Positions 11,180-22,293 of a stretch of 64,000 bases of DNA are shown piece after piece. How positions within the stretch are numbered: the stretch's first letter is position 1; each line of letters begins with the position of its first letter. The position numbers and the translations under genes are program-made. This DNA comes from Staphylotrichum longicolle (taxonomy: Eukaryota > Ascomycota > Sordariomycetes > Sordariales > Chaetomiaceae): positions 2,542,001 to 2,606,000 of the forward strand of contig JAHCVI010000004.1 of assembly GCA_019096155.1 (NCBI GenBank), written 5' to 3'. The notes beneath the pieces were generated by a model. The model was given only the letters and a program-made list of their open reading frames with translations. It did no database searches and was not told the DNA's origin.

Positions 11180-12580
11180 ATGGCTGAATCCGGATCGGCC
11201 ACCGCTCCGTCAACTCTCGCCAAACCGACAACTTCCCGACCTCCCCTTCACACCGTCCTCCCCCCTCTCATCCTCGGTACCGCAACCTTCAACACCCAGT
11301 ATGTCGCCGACCCGCATTCAATGCCCTACCGCGACATTGTCGCCCGCGCCCTCACCCTTGGCGTCAACGCCTTTGACACGAGCCCCTACTACGGGCCCTC
11401 TGAGACCCTCCTCGGCACCGCCCTTTACGCCCTCATGAAACCGGGCCCCTCAACATCCGCCTCCTCCCCAGCCCCCGTCCCCCGCTCGAGCTTCTTCCTC
11501 GTCACCAAAGCCGGCCGCATCGTCCTCGACGAGTTCGACTACTCCCCCGCCTGGGTGCGCTACTCGGTCCTCCGCAGCCTGCGGCGCCTGCACACGCCCT
11601 ATCTCGACCTGGTCTACATGCACGACGTCGAGTTCGTCTCCCCCCGCGAGGTCCTGGCCGCCGTGCGCGAGCTGCGCAGGCTGCGCGACGAGGACGGCGT
11701 CGTGCGCTACGTCGGCATCAGCGGGTTCCCTGTCGACGTGCTCTGCAGCCTGGCCGAGATGGTCTACGCCGAGACGGGGGAGCCGCTGGACGCCGTGCTG
11801 AGTTATGGCCACTTGACGGTGCAGAACCGGCGGCTGGGGCTGCCGTGGGTGGAGGAGGAGGAGGAGGAGGGGGGGGCCGGAGGCGAAGGCAGCAAAGAAG
11901 AAGGGTCGCCGTTGGCGCGGTTCAAGAAGGCCGGTGTGGATGTCGTGCTGAATGCGAGCATGCTTGGCATGGGGTTGTTGACGAGCCGCGGGATACCTCC
12001 GGACCCGCCGGCGCCGAGCGGTGACGAGGCAGGTAAGAGAGCATCTCCGCTGGCCCAGTGGCATCCCTCACCGCTGGAGCTGCGTGTGGCGTGTAAGAAG
12101 CTTGCGGAGCTGGCGGCAGCGGCAGGCGAGCGGTTGGAGTCTGTCGCGATACGCTGGGCGCTGGCTGAGTGGGCTCGGCTCGGGGGGGCGGCGGGTTTGG
12201 GGGTCAACGTGTCCACGACCGGCATCACCGAGCCCCGCAAGGTTGGTGCAACCGTCTGTGGCGTATCGAGCATTGCAGAATTGGAAGAAACGGTAGCAGA
12301 GTGGCGGGGAGTATTGTCCAGTCTCGGGCACACACTTGGGAGTACCGACGAAGCGTATGGGTCAACACGCCAGGAGAAGGTGTTGAACTTGGTCCGCAAG
12401 GAACTGTGGCCCGCACTGGGATCGTGGTTAGATTATGCGTGGGACAGCCCGGGAGCCGGTTTTGTGAACACACGGCGGGATTGCGACCGTGGCGTTGTCC
12501 CAGATGATGGCGTCGTGGCTGCCTATGAAAAGGCGAGGTCGGGCGGGCAAAGTTCCCGGGACACAGCCGAGGCTGAGTAA
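11180..12580 (+). CDS. Aldo/keto reductase, D-arabinose 1-dehydrogenase type
   Basis: Single exon, 466 aa, probably cytosolic. NAD(P)-dependent oxidoreductase of the AKR superfamily, closest in layout to yeast Ara2 (D-arabinose to D-arabinono-1,4-lactone, toward erythroascorbate). The TIM-barrel marks are LGTATFNTQY at the start, FDTSPYYGPSE with catalytic Asp and Tyr, VTKAGR with catalytic Lys, and the YMHDVEFVSP strand with the active-site His. GISGFPVDVL follows. An acidic, glycine-rich loop (about residues 222-237) and a long C-terminal extension make it larger than the 330-350 aa core family. The reading frame is open for another 54 nt upstream; the ATG at 11180 (ATCATGGCT) was chosen because family homology and the first convincing start begin there. 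Substrate is inferred. Confidence 0.85.
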   Translation: MAESGSATAPSTLAKPTTSRPPLHTVLPPLILGTATFNTQYVADPHSMPYRDIVARALTLGVNAFDTSPYYGPSETLLGTALYALMKPGPSTSASSPAPVPRSSFFLVTKAGRIVLDEFDYSPAWVRYSVLRSLRRLHTPYLDLVYMHDVEFVSPREVLAAVRELRRLRDEDGVVRYVGISGFPVDVLCSLAEMVYAETGEPLDAVLSYGHLTVQNRRLGLPWVEEEEEEGGAGGEGSKEEGSPLARFKKAGVDVVLNASMLGMGLLTSRGIPPDPPAPSGDEAGKRASPLAQWHPSPLELRVACKKLAELAAAAGERLESVAIRWALAEWARLGGAAGLGVNVSTTGITEPRKVGATVCGVSSIAELEETVAEWRGVLSSLGHTLGSTDEAYGSTRQEKVLNLVRKELWPALGSWLDYAWDSPGAGFVNTRRDCDRGVVPDDGVVAAYEKARSGGQSSRDTAEAE

Positions 12581-13135
12581 CAATGATCATCACAAGAGGA
12601 AAGACGGCGACAATCTCGTCTGCTGCATATAAACCATAATAATAACACTTCAACTTCTAAGTGTGCAGCTAAGCCAGACCCCATGCCCCTGCTGCTCCAG
12701 ACTCCGTTCCAGCTGCCGTCTCATAGCAGTGCTTCAAACTTCCCATTCTTGTGACATTCCCGGCCGATCACTCCTCTGCCTGACGTTGCCATAGTGTTGA
12801 ACCGAAAGTGCTGGACCGAATCTAGGGGACGAGAAAAGAGAAAACAGGGGGGAAACAAGGCGGTGATGGGAAAAGGGAGAAAAAGAACAGTACAGCACCC
12901 AAACCGAGTCCTGCCGCAGCAATGCAACCTCGCAAACAACCCATTGTAAACCACTACATCCCATGTTCTGATCATCAAAGTACCCGTGCCATCATAAGCC
13001 CAAACCAAAAACTGATCACGACTCACAGCCCTCCGATACGCTCAGCGCTCTCTCTTCTCCGGAACTTGTTCCTCCAACGACGCTTGTCTACCCCCAAGCA
13101 AGAAAGCAGACACCAAAGTAAGTGACCGGACCTCA
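12581..13135. other. Convergent 3' intergenic region
   Basis: Lies between the ends of the aldo/keto reductase (+) and SIP5 (-). No gene seen; both 3' untranslated regions should end here. Confidence 0.5.
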
Positions 13136-15831
13136 CTAATGCGTCGCTGGCTGCACATGCTCTACGGCAGTCTCGCAGCCGAGTTGCTTCGAGTTATTGT
13201 CGCCCTCGCCTGCACCTGGCGTGTCGGGCGTAATTGTGACTGTTGGTGGCAACAAGGAACCAGCGTTGGCAGGCGTGGCGGGCTGTTCCTCACCGGCCGC
13301 ATTCTCTGTGTGTGATACCAAAATGGCTTCCTCCCCATCCTTGTCAAGATTGGCTGCTTCCTCGACCTCACCGGAACCGGCGTTCCCATGGGTCTGCGTC
13401 TCTCCAGACTCCTTGGCCTTCCTTTCGGCTGCGATGACGCTGAGACGTCTCCCGGCGTTTTCTCCTTCCAAACTGACACCAACCACCTCAGCCAGACTTC
13501 TGAAGTTGAACATGGGTTCGGTGCTGGTGCTCGGATCTCGGTCCCGGTCTTGGTCGCCGCCGTCTTCACTTGCGTTGGATCGGCTCCCAAGACTGAGGCC
13601 ACTCCCCCGGGGATCTTGAAGATGAGAAGGCGAGGTATAGCTGCCAGGCTGGCTATCAAGAATCGACGACGAGACGGACGACGCATTGCTCATTTGTCGA
13701 AGGTGAGAAGGCCCGGCTGGGAGATGAGGGATCGGTCGAGCGCCCGTAGTGTTGGATGAGCCTCCCGACGTAACGGGGTCGGCGGTGTTGGCAGGCGCAC
13801 CCTCCGCAAGAGCGGAGGCGGCCCGATCGACGCCCTTCCCTTTATCCTTGGAGGCTGGCTCCCGAGACTCGCCGCTGGCCATGGCGCTGGCCACACTGGC
13901 TTCGATACGGAGGTTACTGGCAGCGCTATTGCCTCGCTTCCTCCCAAAGCCCAGACCAGGAAGACTCAGGCTACTCCCGCTCGCCGAGCTCTGACCGCTG
14001 CGGCCGCTGGCACTCTCGTAAGGACCAGCGTGTTTCGCAGCAGCCTTGGCCGCCTTGCGCGCCTCTTTCTCCCGCTTTTCGCCTCCTTCTGCGCCTCTTT
14101 CCTCCCTCCTTCTCCGCCTTGCGCTTGCGTTCTTCCTCAGCAGCGAGTGACAAGCGGACGGCCTCGGCGAGCATCATCTCTTCGAGATCCTCGAGGCGAC
14201 TGCGCCGATTTCCGCCACCGCTGGGCCCGCCACGGCCGATCCTCCCCTTGCGTTCTGATCAGGGCCGCTGTGCGTCGGGGTTCCGGAGCTGCTATCCCCA
14301 TTCTCCCCATCGCCGTTGTTCACTCCAGCAGACGAAACAACTGCAGATCCTGATCCCCCAGTATTCCTCCGCCCGAACCGGCTGCGAAACGCCCGGTTCT
14401 CGTTGCCCCCCATGAGGAAAGCTGCCGTATGCAACGCAGTAGCGGCAGCGGCTCTCCTCGCCTGATGAGCACGTGCTGCCTGCAGCTTCGTTGCCCACTC
14501 CGGCCGGATTCGGTCTGTTAAGATGACGCTGGGACTGCTGGCTGACAGCGACTGGTTCCGCCGGCGGCCGCCAGTACCAGGAGACCCAATACCCGGGGAT
14601 AGGTTTGCTGAATTCAGTGAGCTGCTTGAGGACATGGCGGCGCTCGCAGTGCCCAGCGCGGTCGGGGAGATGGAGTATGTCAGACCCCGGCGAAAGGGAG
14701 GCGGTTCGTACGAGACACCAAAATCGGGCTGTGTGCAGTAAGGGCAGCAAGCGGGCTCAGATACCAATAAGCCGGCCGTCTCCTCGGGATTATGGTTCGG
14801 GTCATTTTCGTTGTGTCCCTCGGGGAAATGCGGATCTGGCCGCTTGATCTGAACGAAGCACTCGCTGCATATCGGTTGGTCGCAGCAGCGCGTGTGATTC
14901 AGATACGGCGGATATGTCAAGAAGCAGATAGGGCATTCGGTGGAATCCTTGTACAAGAAGACTTCGATGGGTTGCCCATTGACGAAAGGGTCATGTGGCA
15001 GGTTAATCTCACGGGGCACGATCTCGGTTGTGGATCCATTTCGAGAGCTTCCGCCGAGAACGGCGGCGATAGCCTTGCCGCGTGGTTTGAAAGGGGAGCC
15101 CGCTCTTGGTGCCTGGGCAGAAATGGGCGATGGCAATGCCGAAGACGGAATGGATGCGGCATGGTCAGAAGCGGTGGACTGAGAGCGGTCGCCTATCGGC
15201 ACAGTCAGGCTATCCAGATTCGGAATCGTTTCCGCCTGAGGGCTTGCTGAGACGGGTCGCGGGATGAGTTCTTCAGGAGGAACCTCGTCGGCAGGAGGGA
15301 TGGGTAGCCCGCGGGCAGCCGCGATGATTTGTGGCTCGGTCCATTGGTCGCTGAAATCATTCAGACCGCGCCAGAAGGGGGCCAGTTTCCGCTCGATCTA
15401 AAGGAGAGGTGAGTGCTGGCCAGGTGCGGCTGGTTCCGGGAGAGTATACATACCTGGAGTTGTCGGACAATCTGCTTGTTGAAGTCCTCTGGACTGGTGT
15501 ATGTTCCCAAGGTAACCAGGTAGCCGCCATCAACGTGCTCTTCCTTCATGCTCCTTTCTCTTTCGGCAATTCTCGCGACTCGTTCCCTTTCCAGCCTTCG
15601 AGCTTCCCTCTCCTGTTTGGTCTCACGGCGCTCATATGGGGGGTCTGCCTGGGAACCTCCAGTCGCTAACCCGAGGATCCCTCCTAGATCCCCACGGCTG
15701 ACCCTGTTCCTCCGACTTGATCCTCGATCCGATTGCAGCGAAGCTCCGCTACCAGCCTCGCGCGCGCCGGAGTGATGGGCACGATGGCCAGCATCCCCAG
15801 CGCGCGATTCTTTTGTGCTTGCATTTCCCAT
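13136..15831 (-). CDS. sip5: SIP5-like RING-type protein, with apparent frameshifts
   Basis: Reads from 15831 to 13136. Exon 1 is 15454-15831, intron 15398-15453, exon 2 runs from 15397. The first residues (MGNASTKE) form a likely N-myristoylation site; an in-frame ATG two codons earlier is an alternative. The cysteine pattern ECPICFLTYPP...CCDQPICSEC...CCPYCTQPDFGVSY is the conserved zinc-binding centre of SIP5, a negative regulator acting with Snf1 kinase and its phosphatase in yeast. Further on, LEDLEEMM and RLSLAAEEERKRK are also family marks but lie in another frame. One missing base near 14245 and two near 14100 and 14078, all in short runs of one base, must be restored to join them to the C-terminal 250 residues. 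Either the gene has drifted or the assembly lost three bases. Confidence 0.82.
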
Positions 15832-15837
15832 GGCCAA

Positions 15838-16927
15838 ACCCTCCCGACAGTATCACCTCATTCGTGGACGTCGAACGGGACCGAGGCGGCAATTGTATCG
15901 GCGGCGCGGATGGGGTTCGAAGTTTCGATTTCGCAAGCAGCGGAGATGGAGGGATGTCTGAAGAAAAATTGGTGACGTAGATCGCCCAGGTTTGATGTGA
16001 TGGGCAGATCAACGCGGGACCGGCGCAGGGTTGACTGGACAAGACGAAGCGAGGGGGCGGGCCCCGGGCACAGATGGTTCGTTGATAGGGCAGGATGGTC
16101 CTCTTTAATCAATCTACCCTGCCAGGGTGTCCTCGTCGCGAGGGGGGCCGCCTGTGACCTGGGATGAGCTTGTGATGTTGTCAATGCTCAAGCATTGGCT
16201 GATGCACATGGGTTGGTGCACGGCAGGGCCAGATGGTCGCGGTGCCGCAGTCTGCTGTGGCCGGATACGGCGGAGGTCGGCAGCAGGTGGAATTCAAGCG
16301 GGGTTTTGGCAGCATGACACATGCTCACGCCATGTAGCAATCTTCTCGTCGTCAGAAAAAAGCTCGATGCGGCCCGAGGAACCCCAGAAAGCCAGATGCG
16401 GACGTCCAAGAGGGAGCGGCACACCGAAACAAAGGACCAGGCACACGGCAGCGATGAGAGTGGGTTCTGGGTGTTGGAAGGCAGGCGCCAAGATGCAATC
16501 CCCAGCTCCAACACTGGGCAAGCAGCAGCCGCAAACGAGTGGAAGGATGATCGTTAATGCGGGGTAGACCGGGTGCCGACTTGGCAGGCAGCCGGCCCCG
16601 GTAGAGAGATAACGTCAAGATAAGGCGACTTATCAATGACCAGTTTCATCATTTCCATGCAATCAGTTTTGGTATGGCAACAACTGGCACCACTCCCCAA
16701 GAACAAACAGGCTTCTGACGTCTGACGTGGTCAGTTGTGACTTGACACCTTCATCTTCTCATACTCCCGGGATCTGAAGGTGAACATGAATGCCAAGTTT
16801 CGAACTAACGGTGTGAAGACGATTTCTTGATTTTTGGTCCCAACATGTAATCGGTAATCTGTGCTGAAGGGACTTATCCTTCTGCTTGGGCCGGGAGCAT
16901 CGTCGGAGCTGCAGAGTACCCGCCCGG
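15838..16927. other. Intergenic, SIP5 promoter
   Basis: No gene recognised. It holds the upstream region of SIP5 and the 3' side of the 2OG oxygenase gene, both on -. Overlapping frames at 16.1-16.6 kb show no family marks. Confidence 0.5.
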
Positions 16928-18686
16928 CTAGTTAACCCCAGATGCAGCCTCCTGGCCACAGCCTGGGGGGACTTCTACGATCATCGTGACACATGAATAG
17001 GAGACAACATTCTCAGCCTCGTTTCCGTACTGTGGTGTCATGTCGTCAGCCACCGAAGAATGCCATCACAGACAGGTGACTAAACGAGTCCAAACCAGCC
17101 GGCAAGGAGTACGGTCACTCACTGAAATCCATGTTATCTGTGGCTCCTGATGGCCCCAATCATTCAGCCAGTGGACGCCCAGAAAGTCGACGTACCGACC
17201 CTCTGTCGTCTCCTCGTCCTCCTCCTCTTCCTCCCTCGTCTCCCACCAGCGGTCGGGCGCCGGCTTCTCGTTCCGCCCAGCCCATTCGTCAAAACTTTCT
17301 TCGAAACGCTCGTCGATTCTATCCCACGTCTTCCACCTTGAGCTCAAGCCAACAATGGGAAGCACGGCGCTCCCGTCACCGTGGTTGGGGTTGCCCCAAA
17401 CGCGACCCAGATCGCTCATAACGGGACGGAATCTGACCCTGAGGCCGAGCGATGCAAAGATCTCGTACATGAACATGTCGGCGCCTTTGAGGTTGTCGGG
17501 CAGCAAGAAGTTGAGCTTGCTCTTGTTTGTGTGGGGATACACGTGGCTGCAGTTGTATCCGATGAGACCCCCTAATAGTTAAGTCATGTCTTGGTGAGTT
17601 TCAAGCTTCTCTCCTGCTGGTGAGCGATGTAATTTAACTAGGGGAACTCACCGTTTCCCCAACCGTCGTTGTCATGAAGTAGGTCACGGATGGTGTTGTA
17701 TAACGGTAGCTGCGTGGGATCCAACCACGGGAAATTACCGCCTAGCTGGCCATTGCCGCGGACAGAGTACAAATTGTACGTGAGTGTAAATCGATTCCCC
17801 TCGGTCACCTCAAAGATCTCGTGCTCGCAGTCGCTGTAGAAGGCAGCCCAGCAGATGGAAGGGGGTTGGTCGCCGCTACCGTCGTTCGCTCTGCTCCAGT
17901 CAAAGGTCATAGCTTTGCCCTTGTGACGGACCTCGAGGGCCCCACCCTCGAACTGGAGCGGCAGGCAGATAACGAGAGAGCCGAACTGCGCTGGGGAGCG
18001 AGGCGTGTCGACATGGGCCTTGAACTTACCGCTGGGCCCCGAGTAGATCTGGGAAACGTGTTAATGGTAGGCTGGGCAATTCCTGCCAACGGACGGCAAC
18101 TGACATTGAGTTTGTAGAGCTCAGCCTTGACGGCTCTTGGCTGCTGTGAATGCCGAAGACTGGGCAACAGGGCTTGCGCAACGGCATCCACAATGCCCAA
18201 CTCATACGGGTTGAATGTGGAAGAAAATCGGGAAGGGTCCAGCTTCACAGCCTTCCGGTACGACTCGTCGTAGACATTCTGCCCGCCGCGACCAAACGTT
18301 GCAGGCTCCATATCTTGAATGAGCCGCTCCAGGTTCCCTTGGGTATGAGGCTCGAGCGGAAAGGTAATCTTTGCTCGGCGAGCCTCGACTGACTTGTCAC
18401 TCGGATCCCACCGAAGGTCAATGGGAAGGCAAGACGTGCAGCGCAGCTCCTTCGAGTCAGGGACCATGTCCTCCAATTCAGAGAGGCTGGACGCAATTGG
18501 GATCGTTTCTCCACAGGCAAAGGTGACCGCAGTCGTCTCTTCAGCGACTGACTCGCGCAGTTCCTTGAACAACGGACTCTCCGAGATCTTGGAAAGCGGT
18601 GCCGTGGGCATCACAGGTGCCTCTTTTGAGTATCTGGTGAGTTTGGGCTTCTGCTCAGCGTTGCCCTCGGGCTGGTTTCCGACCAT
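16928..18686 (-). CDS. Prolyl 4-hydroxylase-like 2OG-Fe(II) oxygenase
   Basis: Reads from 18686 to 16928. Exons 18105-18686, 17652-18048, 17123-17571 and 16928-17029; introns of 56, 80 and 93 nt, all GT-AG with matching phases, giving about 509 aa. The central P4Hc-type domain shows YSGPSGKFKAHVDTPRS, with iron ligands His and Asp at about 206 and 208. DCEHEIFEVTEGNRFTLTYNL follows, with the distal His near 270 and the 2-oxoglutarate-binding Arg near 280. The last small exon supplies YGNEAENVVSYSCVTMIV, a segment I recognise from this fungal family and the reason for preferring that splice over reading on to a stop. No signal peptide, so probably intracellular. The hydroxylated substrate cannot be read from the sequence. 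An acidic run (EEEEEDEETTE) sits near the C-terminus. Confidence 0.82.
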
Positions 18687-21600
18687 CCTGAGTAGTTAGT
18701 GGCGGCTTGCTTGATGAGTGCGTGTCAATAGACGGTAAAAGAGGTGAACGGTGCTGGAGGAGAGCTCAGAGGTTCGACAACAACGTGGCAAGAGCCCAGT
18801 TAATGAAGCTGGGAGTGCCGCAGGACTATGGCAACTCTGGGCGTTTATATGCTGGGCTGCAATGGAGTCTTTTTACCCAGCCATCGGATTGAGTGGTTCC
18901 TTCATTGGCCTTCACAAGGACAGAATCTTTTCATTGGAATACGTGGACCTCCCGAATCCAGGTGCCAGGCTGCAATGGGGCATATGGCTCTGGTGCCTGC
19001 TCGATCCCACCCATCTCCGGTAATGTTGCCTCGCCAACCAATTGCGTGCCGAGAAGTGCTGTGGTTGGCACGTTGATGCAGAGCATATGCAGCGGTGGCA
19101 CGACCCGGCTTTCAAGTCTCGTGAAAAGTGATATTCCGCCTGAATGGTGTCCCCGGTTGGGCCACGGAACTCGCCAAAGCGCAGCAGGCAGCAACCAGCC
19201 ACCTTGAAGTCAGTGAAGTAGAATGGGCTGCGCCGGGATTCACCTCGCCGGAAAGCTGCCATTGCTGGCCCTGGCTATGAGAGACGTCCGCGGATGATAA
19301 TTGATGATAGTGGTATCTGAAGTTGCGGCAAAAAGATACAGAACATGTGTCCTCTAGCAAAACATCTCCTAAGTCTCTATTGACAAAGATGTCAACCCCA
19401 TGTCATCTCAATTGGCACTATTAGAACAAAGTTCAAGACGTTAGTTCAGGCAGCTTGAGCGACTACCAAATAGCCACGTATACTTTTTATATCTAAAACA
19501 GAAACTCTAAGAAGGGGAGGGCCAGCGTGGAGCAGCGCTCTCTGTTCGAGGGCCCTGAGGGACGACCGGACTCTTCTGAGGCTGCTCTGTTTGTCTCAAT
19601 ATCAGGTGAATCAGCAACACACAGGAAGAATTGTTTTGGCAAGTAGTATGACGTGGATGCCGTCAGAAGCAATACAGTTTAGACATGCAACCGCGATTGT
19701 TCACTTCAGAGTCAGAGTCAGGGCAACGAGAGGGCATTATAGTGTGCTGATGCCAAACCGTACATCCGCCTTTGGCGTCGTTTGGTCTGCTCCGATTGTG
19801 AGAGGATGTAGTAAATCGTGGCATGTATCATTGGACGAGAGCTTCAACAACAACGACAGTTTGTTGGTTATTCTTGAATGAACTGTCTGTCTCCGCGTGC
19901 AAGTGCATTACTTGGGCAGCGGAACGATGTGTGATGATTGAGCATAGTGTGCATCCAAGTATCAGCAGAATGAGCGACGCGAAAGAATTAGACAGATACT
20001 CGACTTGGGCAGCTTGAACGGTTGTCGGTCAAGGCACGGTACACTAATAGTCATGTACAAGTACTTGTGCCTGCCGATGACACCACAACACAGCGATCAC
20101 CCATGTAACCATTTTGTTTGGAAGAGAGGGCGATGGGAGAAGTTTGGCATGGTATTCGTTGGCAGGTACGAACTGCTTTTCCCTCTCTTCGATCTACATC
20201 TGCTTGCAGAAATGGGCGGGTGGGGCTTACTTCAGCGTCGCCTTAGATTCAGAGCCAAGCTATCAAGCAGGGTAGGTAGGGCAAGGAGGGCAAGTCAGAT
20301 GGCCCAATTGAGGCGCATCCGGTTTCGTCGGGTATGAAGTCGAGTTCTGTCTCAGCCAGGGAGAATCATAAACTAAAACACCACAGGCGTTCAGTACAGG
20401 CAAGAGGTAGCTGGAATTTCGGGAGCTTGGTACCAATTCCACGAAGACGCTGGCCGGAGACCATTTATTGATATAGTCGAGTTCGAACCTGCCGATCTTG
20501 TGTTTGCTGATAGAATCTAACAAGTCCGATGGGCATGTGAATTTCCCGTAAGGGCCACCTCAGGACCAACCAAGCACAGCCGGAGTGTTGCGTGTGGCAA
20601 GGGTGGGTTGGTGTGCATGACAAGTCCGCTTGCATTCCGGTTCAATGGCGTCCGTATTCGTATCCGGAACACACCTTGGATGTGGGAGGCAGAAACACCA
20701 AGTGCAAATCAAATACATTGATGAAAGCTATAAGGAGCCCATGCCACAGCGTCCAGGCGCTGCCCCGTAGCGTCAGGCATAAAAGACGGCAAGCGGCCCC
20801 CTTTGTGCCTTCACCGACGACAGGTGGCGATGCGGATTGGGGGACGGAAGACGGCCGAAGAAGACGGAGCTGGCTGCGGGCTGTCGGAGAGACCCAGACC
20901 CCGAAAAGTGCGACGAAGGACCCACCTTCAATCCGGGATCGCGGGTTGAGCTCGGATATCGCTGAACCCGGTCGTCATCCTTGGCGGTGCCGTTTCGCCT
21001 CCAGGGCAGGTTATTGGACAATATCGACCTGCCAAGGGCTGACGAGATGAGGGAAATCCCGACCAGGCGGGGTCTTGACCGTGTTGGGATAAGACTGGAC
21101 CGTAGGGCTCCAGCACACGCGCGTGGCCGCACGCGCGCTGCATGGACTTTCTCGTCCGGGAAGGGAGGAGGACTCAGTCGCCTGCAAGTGCCTCACCCGC
21201 TTTTGGTGGTGATTTTTGAGAGTTTGACACAGTCGAAAGAGACTTGCGTCATTGACCTGGCTGATGATATCCTTGGCCCAGCCCTCTTTCGCCTCTTGGC
21301 GGCGTCGAGGGCGGCGGGGGAGTCATTCGAGGCCCCCTTTACGGGGTGCGCTCTGTCAAATTCTTTGGCGGGGAAGGGGGGCAAGTCGATTGAAAACGCG
21401 ACAGCCCCACAGGCTCATTTCGCAGCCGCGCCGCTTTGGGCTGATGCCCCCACCCATGAGATCAACGATCTCACTCCGAGCATTCGGGAAAAGCCCACTC
21501 CCATTGGGGGTTCGAGGTTGATTCATCTGCAATCATTCTGAACGCGCCCATCGCACAGCGGGCCGACGTTACCGTGGAACTGGCACAGCAGCGTGCGAGA

Positions 21601-22293
21601 CATCGATCCCTGGCGATTGACTGGATGGGGGACCGACCGACAGGGAGGATGGATTGTATCTCTCGCAATGTAAACGAACCAAGATAGGTAGTCAACCTGG
21701 CACGCCTGGCTCACTGGAAATCCTTTCGATGGCAACCTTGAAGGCCGTTGCCCCACACGCCGAGCCTTCACTGTTCAGTCGGGCACTTTTTCTTGAGGCA
21801 TGGCCCACTCTGGGGCTGGAAGGGTCTCGCAAAGAGTGTCCCACGGGCACCCGAAGCGGTGCGCAATCCCGTCCGCGGGTTGACCTCCACTCTGGCTCGG
21901 GCCTTGCGAAGACCCCGTCTCCCCAGGCTGTCCCGTCTTATAAGCGGCAGACCCCCCGTCACCCCAGGGGCTGCACTAGTTTTTTGTTTGTTGGATCGCC
22001 GTCGTCTGTCTGGTGTCGTCGCGCGTTGTGTCTTCGTCCCATCTTTTTGTTCGTGCCACTCCTTGCTCCCCTGACGTTTTTCTACATATAATCCCATCTT
22101 AATCTCGACCATTCCAGCTGTGCCCTGCGCAGCATCCTGTGGGACGCCTGTGTGTGTACCGTGTGTCCCTGCAGCCGCCTCCCGTTGCACTGCGGACCCG
22201 CAAACAAACGGCACTCTCCGTCAGGTCCCTCCACGCCCGCCCGACACATCCACTCTCCGACACGTGGTGGCGCGCTGATCGGACGGACATCCC
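18687..22293. other. Long divergent intergenic region upstream of the ABC transporter
   Basis: 3.6 kb without a gene I can support. A 186-codon open frame at 20.98-21.54 kb lacks an ATG at its start and any known motif. The palindrome TCCGCGGA occurs at 19287-19294, and CTTATAAG at 21937-21944 may be the ABC gene's TATA region, implying a long 5' leader. Confidence 0.45.

Noticed and set aside
20981..21541. 186-codon + frame in the long intergenic region
   Set aside because: No ATG at its start, no motif, no splice partners; probably chance in GC-rich DNA.
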